Assembly (NCBI GenBank): GCA_037576215.1
Contig: JBANDB010000003.1
Location: 930,001-994,000, forward strand
Source: Armillaria gallica
Lineage: Eukaryota; Basidiomycota; Agaricomycetes; Agaricales; Physalacriaceae
Direction of reading: 5' to 3'
Length of the DNA: 64,000 nucleotides
Part shown: positions 10,533-22,744 of the stretch, in pieces
How the letters are laid out: every line of letters begins with the position of its first letter
How positions within the stretch are numbered: the stretch's first letter is position 1
Position numbers and translations under genes: made by a program
Notes under the pieces: generated by a model
The model's database searches: none
What the model saw: the letters and a program-made list of their open reading frames with translations, nothing else
Told to the model about the DNA's origin: nothing

Positions 10533-11529
10533 GTGCGAGTCCAGACGAAAAATCTCGGAATTGTCCTATTTGTACAAAGATCGCAACCCAAGGAACTTTA
10601 AGCATCATGCTGTAGCCCAGGAGTCAAAGCCAGCTGAAGCCAGGATATAATGGGATGCGAAAAGCCACAAACCCACTGAATGACCACACCCACGGTATCA
10701 ATCATGATACATGATGTGCGTAGTACCCTGGAGGCATTGAAAACCTTACACCAAAAAGCAGGAACAGGCTACCAGGACCTACGCACTGCGCTGCCGCTCA
10801 GCGGATTTACTTAGTCCTTGCTCCGTCCATGGTCAGTTTGGGGGCGAATCATTGTGACCACGAAGCACGAGTCAATGACTCACCTGTGGCAAGTGACATC
10901 CAATGCATAATGGCCGTCGGCTCGCTTCTAAACAGGTGCATACGAGCTTTTAGGAAATCTGAAAGGAAAGATCAGAATGAGTGAAAGGACGGCTCTGATA
11001 CATTCAAAGGACCGATTGGGTTATCGCGTTTTGCTAATGAGTCAGAGACCTATAACATCCAGTAAGAAAAGCCTATCGCTCTAGCGCTCAAGGGGAATCA
11101 TCAACCACGTTCCGCGTCGAGAACATCGCTGAGACGTAGGATGGAAGAACGATGGCCGCGGTGTTATTTAAGTTTCGGAAATCGAACCTCGTTTGGTGAT
11201 GTTATCTCTTGCATCACGAAGTAATAGAGTCCCTGTTCAATGGGGTCGAACATAGCAATAGTATGCTGTGATGGTGAAGGTGTGGTATAGCACCTGCCCG
11301 GACTCGAGCTGAGTCGGCCGTTCAGCCTTGACGCAACGAACTGGTGTGCGTGACCGGCCCGGCCCGTGCAACCGGAAAGTTGGAAGCCTGCGGAGTTTCG
11401 AACTGAGTTGTGCACCGCTTGTCCCCATTCTTTTCATCAAAAACAGCTCCGCAACCCACCGCCTCCAGTGATACATACAGGATAGTCACTTCTTGAACTG
11501 TCATTATTTTTGCATTTCAGCGTACACAC
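10533..11529. other. Intergenic region upstream of the GMC gene
   Basis: Normal CG content and only short overlapping frames on both strands, none of which I recognise. The last few hundred bases should contain the former promoter of the GMC oxidoreductase gene. No terminator, RNA gene or repeat was identified. Confidence 0.45.
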
Positions 11530-14054
11530 ATGGATCCTAAACTCTTCGCTTCAAAGACCTTCGACTATCTCATTATTGGTATGGATTTCAAGAAGTATTG
11601 ACCAAGGGGGTACCAAAAATAATATAAATTACAGTAGGTCGAATAAAAAATTTCGCCCACGGCCGGTGACCCTCCCTCCCTGTCACGTGATGCTTCCCAG
11701 CGCTACAGGCCTCGCACCGCCCCGGAACCTGTCAGAGGTCCTTTTTATAGTTATTTATTACATCCTAAAAACCAATTTGCCGAAGTAAACGACCATCTTA
11801 GTATTACTTTTGAGCTCAAAAGTTCATGATGTAAGGATGATGACTCACTGTGGCTGTGTATCCAAAATCTTCGAACTCTCGAGGGACTTGGAGTTGGGGC
11901 ATGAATTTTTTTGTGGGGTCTATTCGATGCTCAAGGATGTGTCCTGACCCTGTTTGAAAGCTTTCCCTCTCTTGAGGCTCTCAGAATGGAGTGTCCATTC
12001 GGTTACCAAAATGGTAACCGGGGCGACCCCATTTACCGGGCTGACATCCCGGCACCCCCTTGGTATTGACTCCAATGGCTGCTGACTGGGATATCGGACT
12101 TAGGTGGCGGAACTACCGGTCTTACTGTGGCATCGAGGTACCCCGTCTCTTCAACTCTCTTACAACTGTCAGATGCTGACTAGATTTAAAGGACGAAAGT
12201 ATTCAAGTCGATGTCATTGAAGCAGATGTTCGTTTCGATGACCCGCTTATCAGCGTACCTGGTGAGTCGCTGTGGCTCTCATGTATACCAGTTTTCAACT
12301 TCCTTCCTAGCAAACACGGGACGGACAACGGGAAATTCAACTTACGATTGGGGTTTTATGACCGTTCCACATGGAGCGAACGGACGTACTTTTCCTGCTT
12401 CGAGGTACGAGATATTCACTTCTCACCCCTCTCTCTTTCTAATCGGCCGCGATAGAGGCCAGGGTTTGGCGGATGCAGTTCCGTGGCCTTCTTGTCTTGG
12501 AACCGTGCTTCGAAGTTCAAGTACGATGCAAGGGATGCCTTTGCTTCTACTTTCGCAAGTCCATAGCTATTGCAACAGACCAAGGGAGTACCTTTCCGGG
12601 AATTTCTGCCGCTGATGCTGTGGCCGGGAACAATCCATGCTATTCAGATGTCGACGGTCCTATTCAAGTGAGCCAGCACATTCTGACAGCTGCGTTATCA
12701 CTAACAGCAGCATTTATTAGCTGTCTCGTAATAAGGTTGACCCCGAGACTGTTCCATTTATATCATGACACTCAACAAAATGGGAATCAACACGAATCCG
12801 TCTCCGGTAAGCGATTTAACCAATGTCGTATTCTCTATCTTGAAAAGTGTTTAGGAAAATGGCGAACTCAATGGTGTGATAGATTCTCAGATGAACATCG
12901 ATTCTCTTACTGGCACCCACTCATATGCAGCAACCGCCTACTTCCGTCGCTCTGAATCACGCAACAACTTCTATTTGTTGACAAAGGCTCAGGTAAGCGT
13001 GCGCCGGCAACATACCATTCCTGTCCTGATAACAATATCAGGTGATGAAACTTCTATCGAGGTCCACTGGAGACCTATCTGGAGTAGAGATAACCGGCGT
13101 CGAATTTCAAGTTGACTCGCAAACATTCATTGCCCACATGAGAAAGGAAGTCATTCTTGCCGCGGGAGCTTATCAATCGTCTCAACTCTTGGAGTTATCT
13201 GGTACACATCGCTGTGTTAGACCCTGTTGCATTTACTAATACTTCTTTCTCTTAGGGATTGGCAACCGTAGTCTACTGGAGAGCTTCGGCATCCCGACAG
13301 TTGTTGACTTACCGGAAGTAGGCGAAAATCTGCAGGTTCGTTTTCAGATCATCTGCTGTGACTCATCTCACTCGGTTGCCTTTTAGGACCACTATGTTGT
13401 GGTTTCTCAGCACATGCTCAAGCCTGGAGTCCTTACATTCGGTATGTGCTTTGCAATATATATTGTACTTTTGCAATGAACTTCTCTCTTAGAAGAAAAG
13501 AGGAACAATCCTACTTTTGCAGCTGAACAAGCTGCGATTTAGTAAGTCTCATCTTCATGCCTTCATTTCTGTCTGATTCTGAGGTTCAACCAGTGTGGAA
13601 TCACATAGTGGTATGCTCACATCATTCATAAGTGTGCTGTCCTTTCTTCTGTTCCCTCTCTTCCTTGATGATGAAAAAACCAAGACCACTCCTCTTCAAC
13701 CCAAGCAATATGCTGTACAGTGTGAATGGTTTACAAAGGGTTTACTTCCACAAATGAAACTCATCCTTTTCAACAATGGCTTTGTTAATCCAGAGCCAGG
13801 CAAGAGCTATATTATGATTCTTGGTGCTGGATTGGTGAGTGTTATCATGAAAATGAGTTGTTACAATGTCTCTGACCAATATTTATAGCATCACATCAGT
13901 CAGGGCTCAGTGGTAAGTAGTAATATCTCAGCAATAAATGTGGATACTCATACTATAATAGCATATCAAATCAAAGCATCCTCTATTGTTATCTACCATT
14001 GATCCAATCATCCTCAACAATGAATTTAGTACTGTTGAGCCTTCTTTGCAATAA
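11530..14054 (+). pseudogene. GMC (glucose-methanol-choline) oxidoreductase, damaged and truncated
   Basis: FAD-dependent alcohol/aldehyde oxidase family. Signals in order: MDPKLFASKTFDYLIIG; the dinucleotide loop GGGTTGLTVAS; an ESIQVDVIEADV strand; TYDWGFMTVPHGANGRTF; GLGGCSSVAF; GPIQVS; GTHSYAATAYF; EVILAAGAYQSSQLLELSG; GIPTVVDLPEVGENLQDHYVV; then EWFTKGLLPQM, NPEPGKSYIMILGAGL, QHHISQGSV, HIKSKHPLLL and LNNEFS. Lesions: one extra base at the start of the exon after GLTVAS, a base lost in the GLGGCSS region (about 12469), further breakage to about 12600, and a stop at 14052-14054 before the catalytic His/Asn C-terminus. A 462-bp MITE sits in intron 1. From about 13500 the gene has lost its CG dinucleotides, unlike its 5' half. 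The early frameshifts make it non-functional; substrate cannot be told. Confidence 0.88.
11602..12063. mobile_element. 462-bp MITE in intron 1 of the GMC gene
   Basis: The ends CCAAGGGGGTACC and, in reverse complement, CCAAGGGGGTGCC form near-perfect 13-bp terminal inverted repeats. The hexamer TATTGA flanks both ends (11596-11601 and 12064-12069). Removing the element and one hexamer leaves a 57-bp GT-AG intron, the normal size here, joining LIIG to GGGTTG. An internal GGTTACCAAAATGGTAACC palindrome lies at 12001-12019. CG content is normal, so it is young or unmethylated. The superfamily is undecided. Confidence 0.85.
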
Positions 14055-15830
14055 CTCTTACTGCAATAGACTATGGACTTTTGAGGACAATAATTAGAAT
14101 ATTAATTCTGGCTCCTACTTACAATGTTTTGACTACTTATGACTCTGTATGTGTGAAGTGTGGTGAATTCTCATATGCTTCAAGTTCAACTGGTAATCTA
14201 GTGAGACATGGTCGATGTTGAGATAGATAGAAGGGTAAGTATCAGTGGTGTTCTGACAAGGATGTAAGTCTAAGTCTTGACTATGAAAGGAGATGAGTCT
14301 TCTTATCCAAAATCCCTAAGTTGCAATACTCTCTGGCCTGACCCAGGTCCAATAGTAAGAGTTCACACAGAAGGGGTTTTTGAGGTAAAAAAGAGGTAAT
14401 GATTGTTCAATCTCTAGCTACTTATATAGTAGGCTACCTAGTCACCTAGAGTTATAGAGAGTCACTTATCTATAAATACAACTGATTCATCCCCTAATCA
14501 TATACAGTCACTTGTACTCTTAGCGACTCAGAGGCTATTTTTAATTCCTGTCACATAGCCCTCCCACTCTCGAGGACTCTAGTACACCGCCAACCCAAGG
14601 CTTTGCCAAATTGAGGTTGGCCAATTATGTTTATTATACCTCATCACCAAACAATGTTTTTTAGTTGCAATGATAATAATCCAACATTTTTCAGGTGGAT
14701 GTCAATATGACAAGGGGTGAAACATTGGAGCCACATCAGGGACCACAGCCCAGACTGACATCATTTGCATTGTCAATCCATTGTTGGTCAGACCCTTCGA
14801 CCAACGTCCATGTCTTCGCTTGCTTTTACCTCTGCCACTCTGTGCTTCATCTTTTGTCTGCTGACAAAATGGCTTCATGGCCCTTGGCACGATTTCCACA
14901 CTTTGCTTTATCTCAACATTCACAATGCCATTGGAACAAGCCACCCAGGAGATTGCTGTGCAACCTCAGTCTTCGAATGCGCCTCTTGTATTGAACTGGT
15001 ACCTACAGCCAGGAAACTATGTATGAGAGCTTTTACTTGATTGTGTTATCATTAACATCATTTCAGACCCTTAACATCAAGTGTTTGGCAGATGATCGCA
15101 ACGAAGCCCAAGTTGCTCAGTCCAAATCCAACACTGGCTCAAATTTAGCACACCAGATCTTCAAAATACATCAGGAGTGAAATGGAGAACACTTGCTCAA
15201 AAGAGCACAAACCTATTTTGACTTTGACCAGATGCATATTATTTCATATGCTTGTCCTGCCACTCACACCTTAACATCATTTATAGGAAGATTACCCTCA
15301 ATCGCAGCTCAGTGGTGGTTGCATTGCTGATGCTTATAACCTCTTCACCAATGGTATTCCAGGCAAGCAGCCTGGTGGTCACTCTGAAAGAACATCAGAC
15401 GGGATACAACAAAGGAAACGGAAACAATCTGAGGAGGATAATCATACCGATGTGGACAACACTGATTCCCCCTCAAAATGTAGAAAGTCAGAAGATTGAT
15501 CTGTATATATTATAATACAATACATCATTGATTTCATGGATGCTTTTTGGGATTGTCAATTTGAATATTATCACCTTTCTCAACATCCATTGCTTCCTCC
15601 AGTGTCTATACTGGCCTCTCTGGCATAAACAACCTGATCTTGTGCTTTTCGAGCCATGGCAGCCTTGCACTTTTCTTGGGTTTGCTTGTGCTTGGTGTTT
15701 TGATTGTGTCATAATATAATTGTGACCTCATCATGGTGAGCTGGACGGTCATCGTACATTGGTGTTGGATTGATAAGCAAACTCGGTAAAGCTCAGTGTA
15801 GATGCATCACATTGTGTAGTCCATATATGT
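14055..15830. other. CG-poor repeat debris
   Basis: No recognisable gene. The part 14460-14620 contains a short CG-bearing patch (TTAGCGACTCAGAGG, CTCTCGAGGACTC) near a TGTCACA motif that could be the edge of an old LTR or other element, but no partner was found. The rest is AT-rich with stops in all frames. Confidence 0.4.
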
Positions 15831-15833
15831 TTA

Positions 15834-17640
15834 CTACAAAGTGATCATCATCATTGTGAGTGACCAAATGAATGAACCATGAAGTCTCCTTTCACTCCTG
15901 GAGCTCCACATACTTTCCAGTAGCCTCACATTTTTCCAGGTTGCAGTTGTGTTGGGCAGAGAATTGAAATTATAGGTCCTGGAGAGAACGAGATATATGA
16001 ACAGTGAATTTACATGACGAGCATATTTATTCACCTTTGCATTAACAAGTGTGTGAGATTTCAGTCCATCAGGTCGCTGCAGCACTGGTATGTTAAGATA
16101 TGGGTGATAGGCACTGCCAAGCACAAAATTCTCAAGACTAACTAGTCTTTGTGTAAACTGATTCTCAGAAGTAGGAATGAGGATTTACATGATACAGTCA
16201 ATGATAAGGTCATTCTAGAATGTGGCATGTTATTCCTGTATAGATGGCTGATCAAGGCATAGATCTTACTGATAAGTTTCTTGCAAAGACCCAAGAGCCT
16301 TCTTGGCACCAATCACCAGTGTGACACTGCACTGCATCACCAAACCTCCATAGCGCACTGATTGAACATTGAAACATTCTCAAGTCATTGCAGAATTTAG
16401 AGCTTTTGATAGCATGCCATTCGACTGGTTTTTTCTCCTTTGTCTTCAAGTGTATCAATCCTGTGAATGAAGATGATTGAGCACAATTGCTCTTAGCAAA
16501 GCAAAAAAATTTGCTGCACCATTTTCCATGTGTTTACTTAATGCCCATCCCAGATGCTGCTGAATAATTATTTCTCAGTGCAGGACATCATGAACATGAC
16601 TTCCAGCCTGAATCCAAGCTCCTGTACTATCCTTCAAGTATCCATCACTGAGAATATGCTTTAGTCAATCCATGGATCCGAACTTCTGAGTAATATTGTG
16701 GCTGGGGGCCTGGTGGTTTGAGTATATTGAGCAAAGGTGAAAAATTGCATTATAGCATTTGAATACTTCAGTAGAATACCAGATAGCAGGTCCAAAACAT
16801 TGAATGTCTTCAATTAAATGTGGCAGCATGTAGAGCTTGATCTTCATAATGATTTTAGCAGGATCAGCATCCCCAAAGGCATCAAGAACATTTCCAATGA
16901 GGACTTCAAGATTGTTCTAGAGAAATATATAGTGCTGAGACATGGTAGAGAGCTATAGAATAAAAACATACCAGATACTTGTCCATATCCTCAATCTCAG
17001 AAACCCATAGAAGGGCTCCAAGTTCACTGACCACTTTAACCAATTCAAACTGTTCTGGTGTTACAAGGTCATGCACATGGAATGGCATTATCTGCATAAG
17101 TGTCTTAAAGTGCTTGCCAATCAGTGTGTTGCAATACTGCATCATGTATGTGGAACAGATGGGTGGGACAGTTAGCCCATCAATATCCATTGATTGCATA
17201 CAAATGGTGAAGAGGTCTCATTGTGTATCAGTCCAAGATGTATGCAACATGTGCCATACATATTTGACTATCCCCAGCAAGATTGTATGGAGAATCTCCA
17301 CTGGCATATCTTGTGTCAGATTGAGGCCTATGTAAAGTTATTTAGCAGTCAATTTCTCAGGTAATAAGATTAGAATTATGCACCAGCAATATCTAACAGA
17401 GGGTTCATCTTATCACCAGGCTGTTTGGAGAGCTAAGCTTTGAATTCAGTAGTGATATCTTCACTCGAGCACTGTGGGTTCTTTTTCTTTTTCTCTGAGA
17501 ACATTCCCAGAAGCTGCTTGATCCAATACTGTGCAACCTTATCCTTAACCCCAGATGCAGTTTGCATATTAGAAACAGATTTTTTTTACACCTTCAGCAG
17601 CTGTGTCAAGCTGTTTTTATATTTTGTCATGTGTCTTTAC
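15834..17640 (-). pseudogene. C-terminal half of a large agaricomycete transposon protein (TE1)
   Basis: Minus-strand pieces, joined by introns and scattered stops, read ASGVKDKVAQYWIKQLLG, QPGDKMNPLLDIA, then after an intron [72 protein letters not shown] and RPDGLKSHTLVNAKV. I know this motif order from large, usually unnamed repeat-encoded proteins of Agaricomycetes. It is non-functional here and CG-depleted. Its N-terminal half lies at 20260-21578; the intervening repeats (about 17640-20240) interrupt it. Confidence 0.7.
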
Positions 17641-18110
17641 AGTGGTGTAAGGCTAGCAAACTCTCTGGTAAGAGAAAGTTGCATCTGTATCTGCAAGATC
17701 TTTTGTATACACAAGGAGGGTTACCACCCACTCTGAAGGGATCTGATAGAATCCACTCTGTCTGCAGATACAATAGAAAGAAGTAGTCCAAGCATCTGCT
17801 TAGGATGCTGAACTGAGAGCGGTTGTGTGAAGATAGCAAGAGAAAAGGAGAATTCCTGGCAATCCACTCGCAATACTAGGCTCAGAGGTGGCTAGATATG
17901 CTTAGGAGAGTAGCAGAAATTATTCCTTTAGTGTGCTATGAGCAAGTGAGATTAACTGATTTTCTAAGTACATTATGCATGCTTATATAGTAGCAGATCC
18001 GAGTCCAGCTCCCTGCTTCCACACCTGCCCGCTCCGATAGCCCTGAATTTATCCTCAAAGCTGATATTTGACATGAGCTGTTGCACTGAAATCCGCTGAC
18101 ACGCTCTATG
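17640..18110 (-). repeat. Repeat R-A, inverted copy (partner 22290-22735)
   Basis: The reverse complement recurs at 22290-22735, including the GCATGCATAATGTACTTAG stretch and the segment around TCAAAGCTGATATTTGACA. The copy here keeps more CG (for example around 17999-18120) than the partner. Confidence 0.8.
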
Positions 18111-18234
18111 AGCATTCATGCGTGTAAATTTGCGAATTGTACAAATGAGTACAGGCAATAATGCCCAGACACGAAGGCAATGATGAAAGCAACAGAGCGC
18201 AGTGTTTATAATGCCAGTAATGATATTACCAGAG

Positions 18235-19790
18235 TAAAGCTGGGTGGAGTGCATGGCTTAACCTGAGAATGGTACTAGAAAGGCCATACTAGGTATGAAG
18301 TCCCAGTGCTTGACACTGAGTGCTCTGACAAGGCAAAGCATACACGCACTAAGAATAGCGCGGGACACGCTTGCAGGGTAATTAAGACTTCGTGTAGCAG
18401 TGATCTATGACGCGCAAGGCATGGCAGGCCCGGAGCTTAGAGTTCTAGACCTTGAGATGTCAGAACTCAAGTAAATCCAAAGTTCCGGGCTTCAGCCGAA
18501 ATGCGCGAGGCCTAGACAAGAAGCACGTTGCCCTCACTACAATGGAATTCCCTGTGAGAATACTAGGAAGCAAAATAAGAAGTTGCAGGGTAGGCTATAA
18601 CTCCAGGGATATGGCAACTGGTGTCAACCCGCATGTCATAGCCTTGGTAACCGATGCCGCGACACTCAGAGACAGGACCTGGCCCCGGGCCAGACTCCTG
18701 AGTCAGCGCCAAGCTATGGCATGATAATTGCAACATGCGCGGGATGCAGGCGAAAGTACCCTGCAGCTTAAATAATACTATATTTGGTGGTACAAATTTG
18801 TAGGATGTAAAATAGATAAATAGTGCAGTGTACTTGTAGTGTGCAAGTTTCGGACCCCTGTTGTAGTTGCGCACAAGCCTTCAGCTTGATGCCCTAGCAG
18901 CAGGACTAGTTTGTAACTTCGAGCGAGAGAATAGACCGAGAATTGATATTATACCGAGTGAATTGAGTTGTGCGCGAGGCATAGAAAGCTTAGCAGGGGA
19001 CTTGTTTAGCAGGGGACTTGCTTAGCGGGGGACCTGTGTACGGTGTGAATTAATTGGTTGGGTGACTTGCGCTCTAACCTGAGAAGAGGAGTATAGTGTC
19101 ATTGAGGACACGCTCTTGTGCTTTGAGGGTTTTCTTGTGACGCGAGGCACTACAGGCGGCATAGGTTCAAACCCTTTGGCTTGATTAGTGCTCGCTTGAG
19201 GGTATATATTTCCCAAGTGGCATAGGTTCAAACCCTGTGACTTGCGGATGGGGTTTTATAAGTGTATTGTGTCTCTGGATCGCATAGGTTAGAACCCTGT
19301 GGATCTACGATCAGTTTGGAAGCTTGGGCGCGTAGGTTTGAATCCTGTGGCTCTAGTGGAAGGTTTTGTGAAGGGTTTCTGCTTGGAGCGCGAAGCTTCA
19401 AGTCGTGTGTTGTGTGTTTCTAGTCATTTGAGGACACTTTGTGTGTCGCGCTAGACTTAGTGAGGGTGTTGCATGCGTCTCCAGATGTTGTGTGTATTGT
19501 GTCTACACCTTGCCTTGGGGCCCCGCGACAACTGTCGCACCTCTTGTATTAAAAGCCCTTTGGACTTAGAGAAATCTAGATACGTGACGTGCGCTATTGC
19601 TATACGTGTGTATCCTATATTCTGAGAGTTTGCTTGCCTTGTTTCTATCTGCTTCTATCACATCAGAATCTCCCACGAACTTGAGGATTTGTGTGTGTAG
19701 TGTTGGGTGTGGGTGTGATCAGTGTCTTCAACACTGTTGCATTTCTAGCTTGCACACACAGAGTCTCTTCACCACTGTGTGAGTTACTCC
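18235..19790 (+). repeat. Repeat R-B/R-C, CG-rich copy
   Basis: A B part (18235-18370; direct partner 21711-21830) is followed by a C part, direct partner 22745-25705. This copy keeps many CG sites (GACGCGCAAGG, GACGCGAGGC) where the partner shows TG or CA. It lacks the 1.7-kb insertion found in the partner and so supplies the empty site. The last 300 bp (AAAGCCCTTTGGACTTAGAG, TGTGTGTAGTGTTGGGTGTG) look like a promoter/terminal part of a transposon, perhaps an LTR, but no paired LTR structure could be shown. Confidence 0.75.
19164..19404 (+). repeat. Array of B-box-like GGTTCAAACCC motifs
   Basis: GGTTCAAACCC or close variants occur at 19164, 19225, 19287, 19335 and 19394, spaced 48-62 bp, most followed by a TTTGGCTTG or TGTGGCTC-type tail. 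The partner copy has three at about 25165, 25222 and 25270. The motif resembles the RNA polymerase III B box (GGTTCGANTCC), but no A box or tRNA fold accompanies it. Confidence 0.7.
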
Positions 19791-20235
19791 AGTGTCATTG
19801 AGTGCACTCTGCAACACCTTCCTCATCCAGTCTAGTTCAAGAATAGCCATATATGGCTATCTGCTGTCAGCCAATTTGTCCACTCTCTCAAGGATGATCC
19901 TTCTGCCATCTGCTGATGTGGGCGCTTCAGGTTGATAGCTGTCAGCTCCTGGAGCCTAGGCTAGTCAAATTCCCATAAAACGAGGCAGTTTCATGGTGAA
20001 TAGCATATGGCCAGGCAGATGATGCATTGCTTGGCAGATACGAAGTGGATGGGCAGTTGCCCAGGCAGATTCTGCAGGAATTCTGTTTTTGAATGGTAGG
20101 AAAGTGCAACTGGAGGAGCAGCGAGTGAAAGTAGTTGTAGTATAGCACCTAGTTGCTGTATCAAGGTGAAAGCCAAAATTTGGTGCACACATAGATATGG
20201 TGCAGCACAGCAGAATGAGTGATACTGGCCTAAAT
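19785..20235 (+). repeat. Repeat R-D, inverted partner of 21840-22285
   Basis: About 450 bp recur in inverse orientation at 21840-22285, including AGCCATATATGGCT and GTGCACCAAATTTTGGCTTT-type stretches. The two copies flank the N-terminal half of TE1 and could form a long stem around it. Confidence 0.8.
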
Positions 20236-20259
20236 ATATTCTCAGTATTATTCAAATCA

Positions 20260-21578
20260 CACAGATAAATTTCTTACAGTATAAAAGACATGATAGCCTT
20301 CATTTGATTCAGTATCTTCACATGACCCACCAACCTTGCATTTTCAGCACTTGCTATTGCTGTTTCCCCCGATATGCGATGCTTGCTCTGACTGCTGAGG
20401 GTTATCTGCTGGAAGCCCTGGACAGTGAAGAATGACCTTGGTCTTATGACCAGTATAGACATTCTTGGTGGGTATTGGAGCGATCTCTGTGTGACTATTC
20501 ATCATTAGCATGAGTAAGGTAAAGTGACTAATAAAATATACTTCAGCTGCTCCCAAATTGCTGACCATTGTTCTGGTGCAGAAACATTTGGAGATGTTGA
20601 AACAAACTTGACAAAGTATTCTTGCTGAAGGAGCTGTCCTGGAAGATTCAAGTTTACCATGTAGAGATTCATGTGCTTGTTAAATTGCTTCGATTTGTTC
20701 CCTGAAATGTCATCGCACCAGATGGGTACCATAACAACAACGAGATCCTCATCAGGGTCAATAAGGCACCTTAGAGCATTCAGCATGTCTGGATGTTGTG
20801 CAGACTCTATAAAAGTATTGGAGTGTAAGTTCTCCATCACTTGCCAAGGAGAAAAGACTAACCTTGCCATAATATCTGGCCTTCAATGCCATGTCGACTA
20901 AGAACCTCTGAATAAGTATATGCAAAGCACACAGTTGGTATACTGATCACTTCTGATCCTATCATGCAGCCACTCTTCATATCAGAGCCATAAGTATCTT
21001 GCATATATTTAGCCAAGTTGTTCAGATGCACTGGAGTCTTCTCCACTTTCAAACAGTTAGAATGTAGCATATTGTTATGTATGATAAGGTTTGTTGGAAG
21101 TAAAGAGTCACATGATTGCCATCCTGGATGAGTACACCCAGATGGTAACCTGTGCACAGATACATGACATCATGTCCTAGAAACACTCATGGGTTAGCAG
21201 GTCTGGGTGCCAGACAAGTGCTGGATGGCAGCCCTGGAGGCCAGGTGAATACACAAGTACAACCATGACACACCCACACAAATGAGGAGAACAGAAATAT
21301 GATTTTACTGTACAAAAGTATACTATATAATGTACCTATGTATCATCAACAATGACGATGTCAGACTGCCTAGTCTTCTTACCACTATTGTTTGGCCATT
21401 TTGACTTATCGTTGAAGTAAGCAGAAATCTCATCTTCTGGCACAAGACCAGGTTGAGCCAGCCATAAATTGAGAACCATCTGATCAATTGTTGACTCAGC
21501 CAAGAGATTGTGGCAGCATTTTGTAACATTGAGACCACCATGTGAGAATAGATGCTGACACACTTGTAAAGTGTTCAC
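20260..21578 (-). pseudogene. N-terminal half of transposon protein TE1
   Basis: Minus-strand fragments in order from 21578: HGGLNVTKCCHNLLAES, LNLWLAQPGLVPEDEI, VEKTPVHLNNLAKYM, YGSDMKSGCMIGSEVISIP, FSPWQVMENLHSNTF, DLVVVMVPIWCDDISGNKSK, NKHMNLYMVNLNLPGQLLQQ, EYFVKFVSTSPNVSAPEQW, then PGLPADNPQQSEQASHIGG and NSKCRKCKVGG. This continues into the C-terminal half at 15834-17640. The SNKHxN-LPGQLLQQEYFV-FVSTSP core is characteristic of a family of agaricomycete repeat proteins; I cannot give it a secure superfamily name (CACTA/Plavaka-like is a guess). Stops and frame changes make it dead. Confidence 0.7.
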
Positions 21579-21710
21579 ACATGTAATTTCATGAAATGTA
21601 TCAATACATACATTTTATAAAACCTAGATACCAAGGCAATGAGAGATACCTTAGAGTGCAATGTCCTAAGTGCTGGCAATGTAATACCTTGAGTGACATT
21701 CAATGGAGTG

Positions 21711-22735
21711 CATGGCTTAACTGTAAAGTGATACTATAAGGGTCACACTAAGTATAAAGTCCCAGCACTTGACACTGAGTGCACTAACAATGCACAGATG
21801 ATGTGCACTAAGAATAAAAACAGTGAAGCTCAGGAGATAATTGATACTTTGCTGTGCTGCACTACATCTATGTGTGCACCAAATTTTGGCTTTCACCTCA
21901 ATACAGCAACTAGGTGCTACACTACAACTACTTTCACTCGCTGCTCCTCCAGTTGCACTTTCCTACCATTCAAAAATGGAATTCCTGCAGAATCTGCCTG
22001 GGCAACCGCCCATCCACTTCATGTCCACCAAGTGATGCATTGTCTGCCTGGCCATATGCTATCCACCACAAAACCGCCTCGTTTCATGGGAATTTGACTA
22101 GCCTAGGGTTCAGGAGCTGACAGCTATCAACCTGAAGTGCCTGCACCAGCGGATGGCAGAAGGATCATCCTTGAGAGAGTGGACAAATTGGCTGACAGTG
22201 GATAGCCATATATGGCTATTCTCAAACCAGACTGGATGAGGAAGGTGTTGCAGAGTGCACTCAATAACACTGGAGTAACTTGCGCAGCAGATCTCAGTGC
22301 GACAGCTCGTGTCAAATATCAGCTTTGAAGATAAATTCAGGGCTATTGGAGCAGGCAGGTGTGGAAGCAGGGAGCTGGATTTGGATCTGCTACTATATAA
22401 GCATGCATAATGTACTTAGAATGTCAGTTAATCTCACTTGCTCATAGCACACTAAAGGAATAAATTCCACTACTCTCCTAAGTGTATCTAGCTGCCTTCA
22501 AGCCTAGTATTGTGAGTGGATTGCCAGGAATCCTCCTTATCTCTCTCTCTCTCTCTTCATACAACTGTTCTCTGTTCAGCATCCTAAGTGGACCCTTGGA
22601 CTACTTCTTTCTATTGTATCCATGGATGAAGCGGATTCTATCAGAATCCCTTCAGAGTGGGTGGTAACCCTCCTTGTGTATACAAAAGATCTTGCAGATG
22701 CAGACATGACTTTCTCTTACCAGAGAGTTTGCTAG
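21711..22735. repeat. Second copies of R-B, R-D (inverted) and R-A
   Basis: R-B' 21711-21830 is direct to 18235; R-D' 21840-22285 is inverted to 19785; R-A 22290-22735 is inverted to 17640. All are CG-poor compared with the left copies. A CT-repeat of about 16 bp lies at 22541-22556. Confidence 0.78.
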
Positions 22736-22744
22736 CCTTACATT

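Noticed and set aside
19164..19404. tRNA genes suggested by GGTTCAAACCC motifs
   Set aside because: No A box at the right distance, no cloverleaf and no anticodon arm could be drawn; the motif simply repeats every 60 bp or so.
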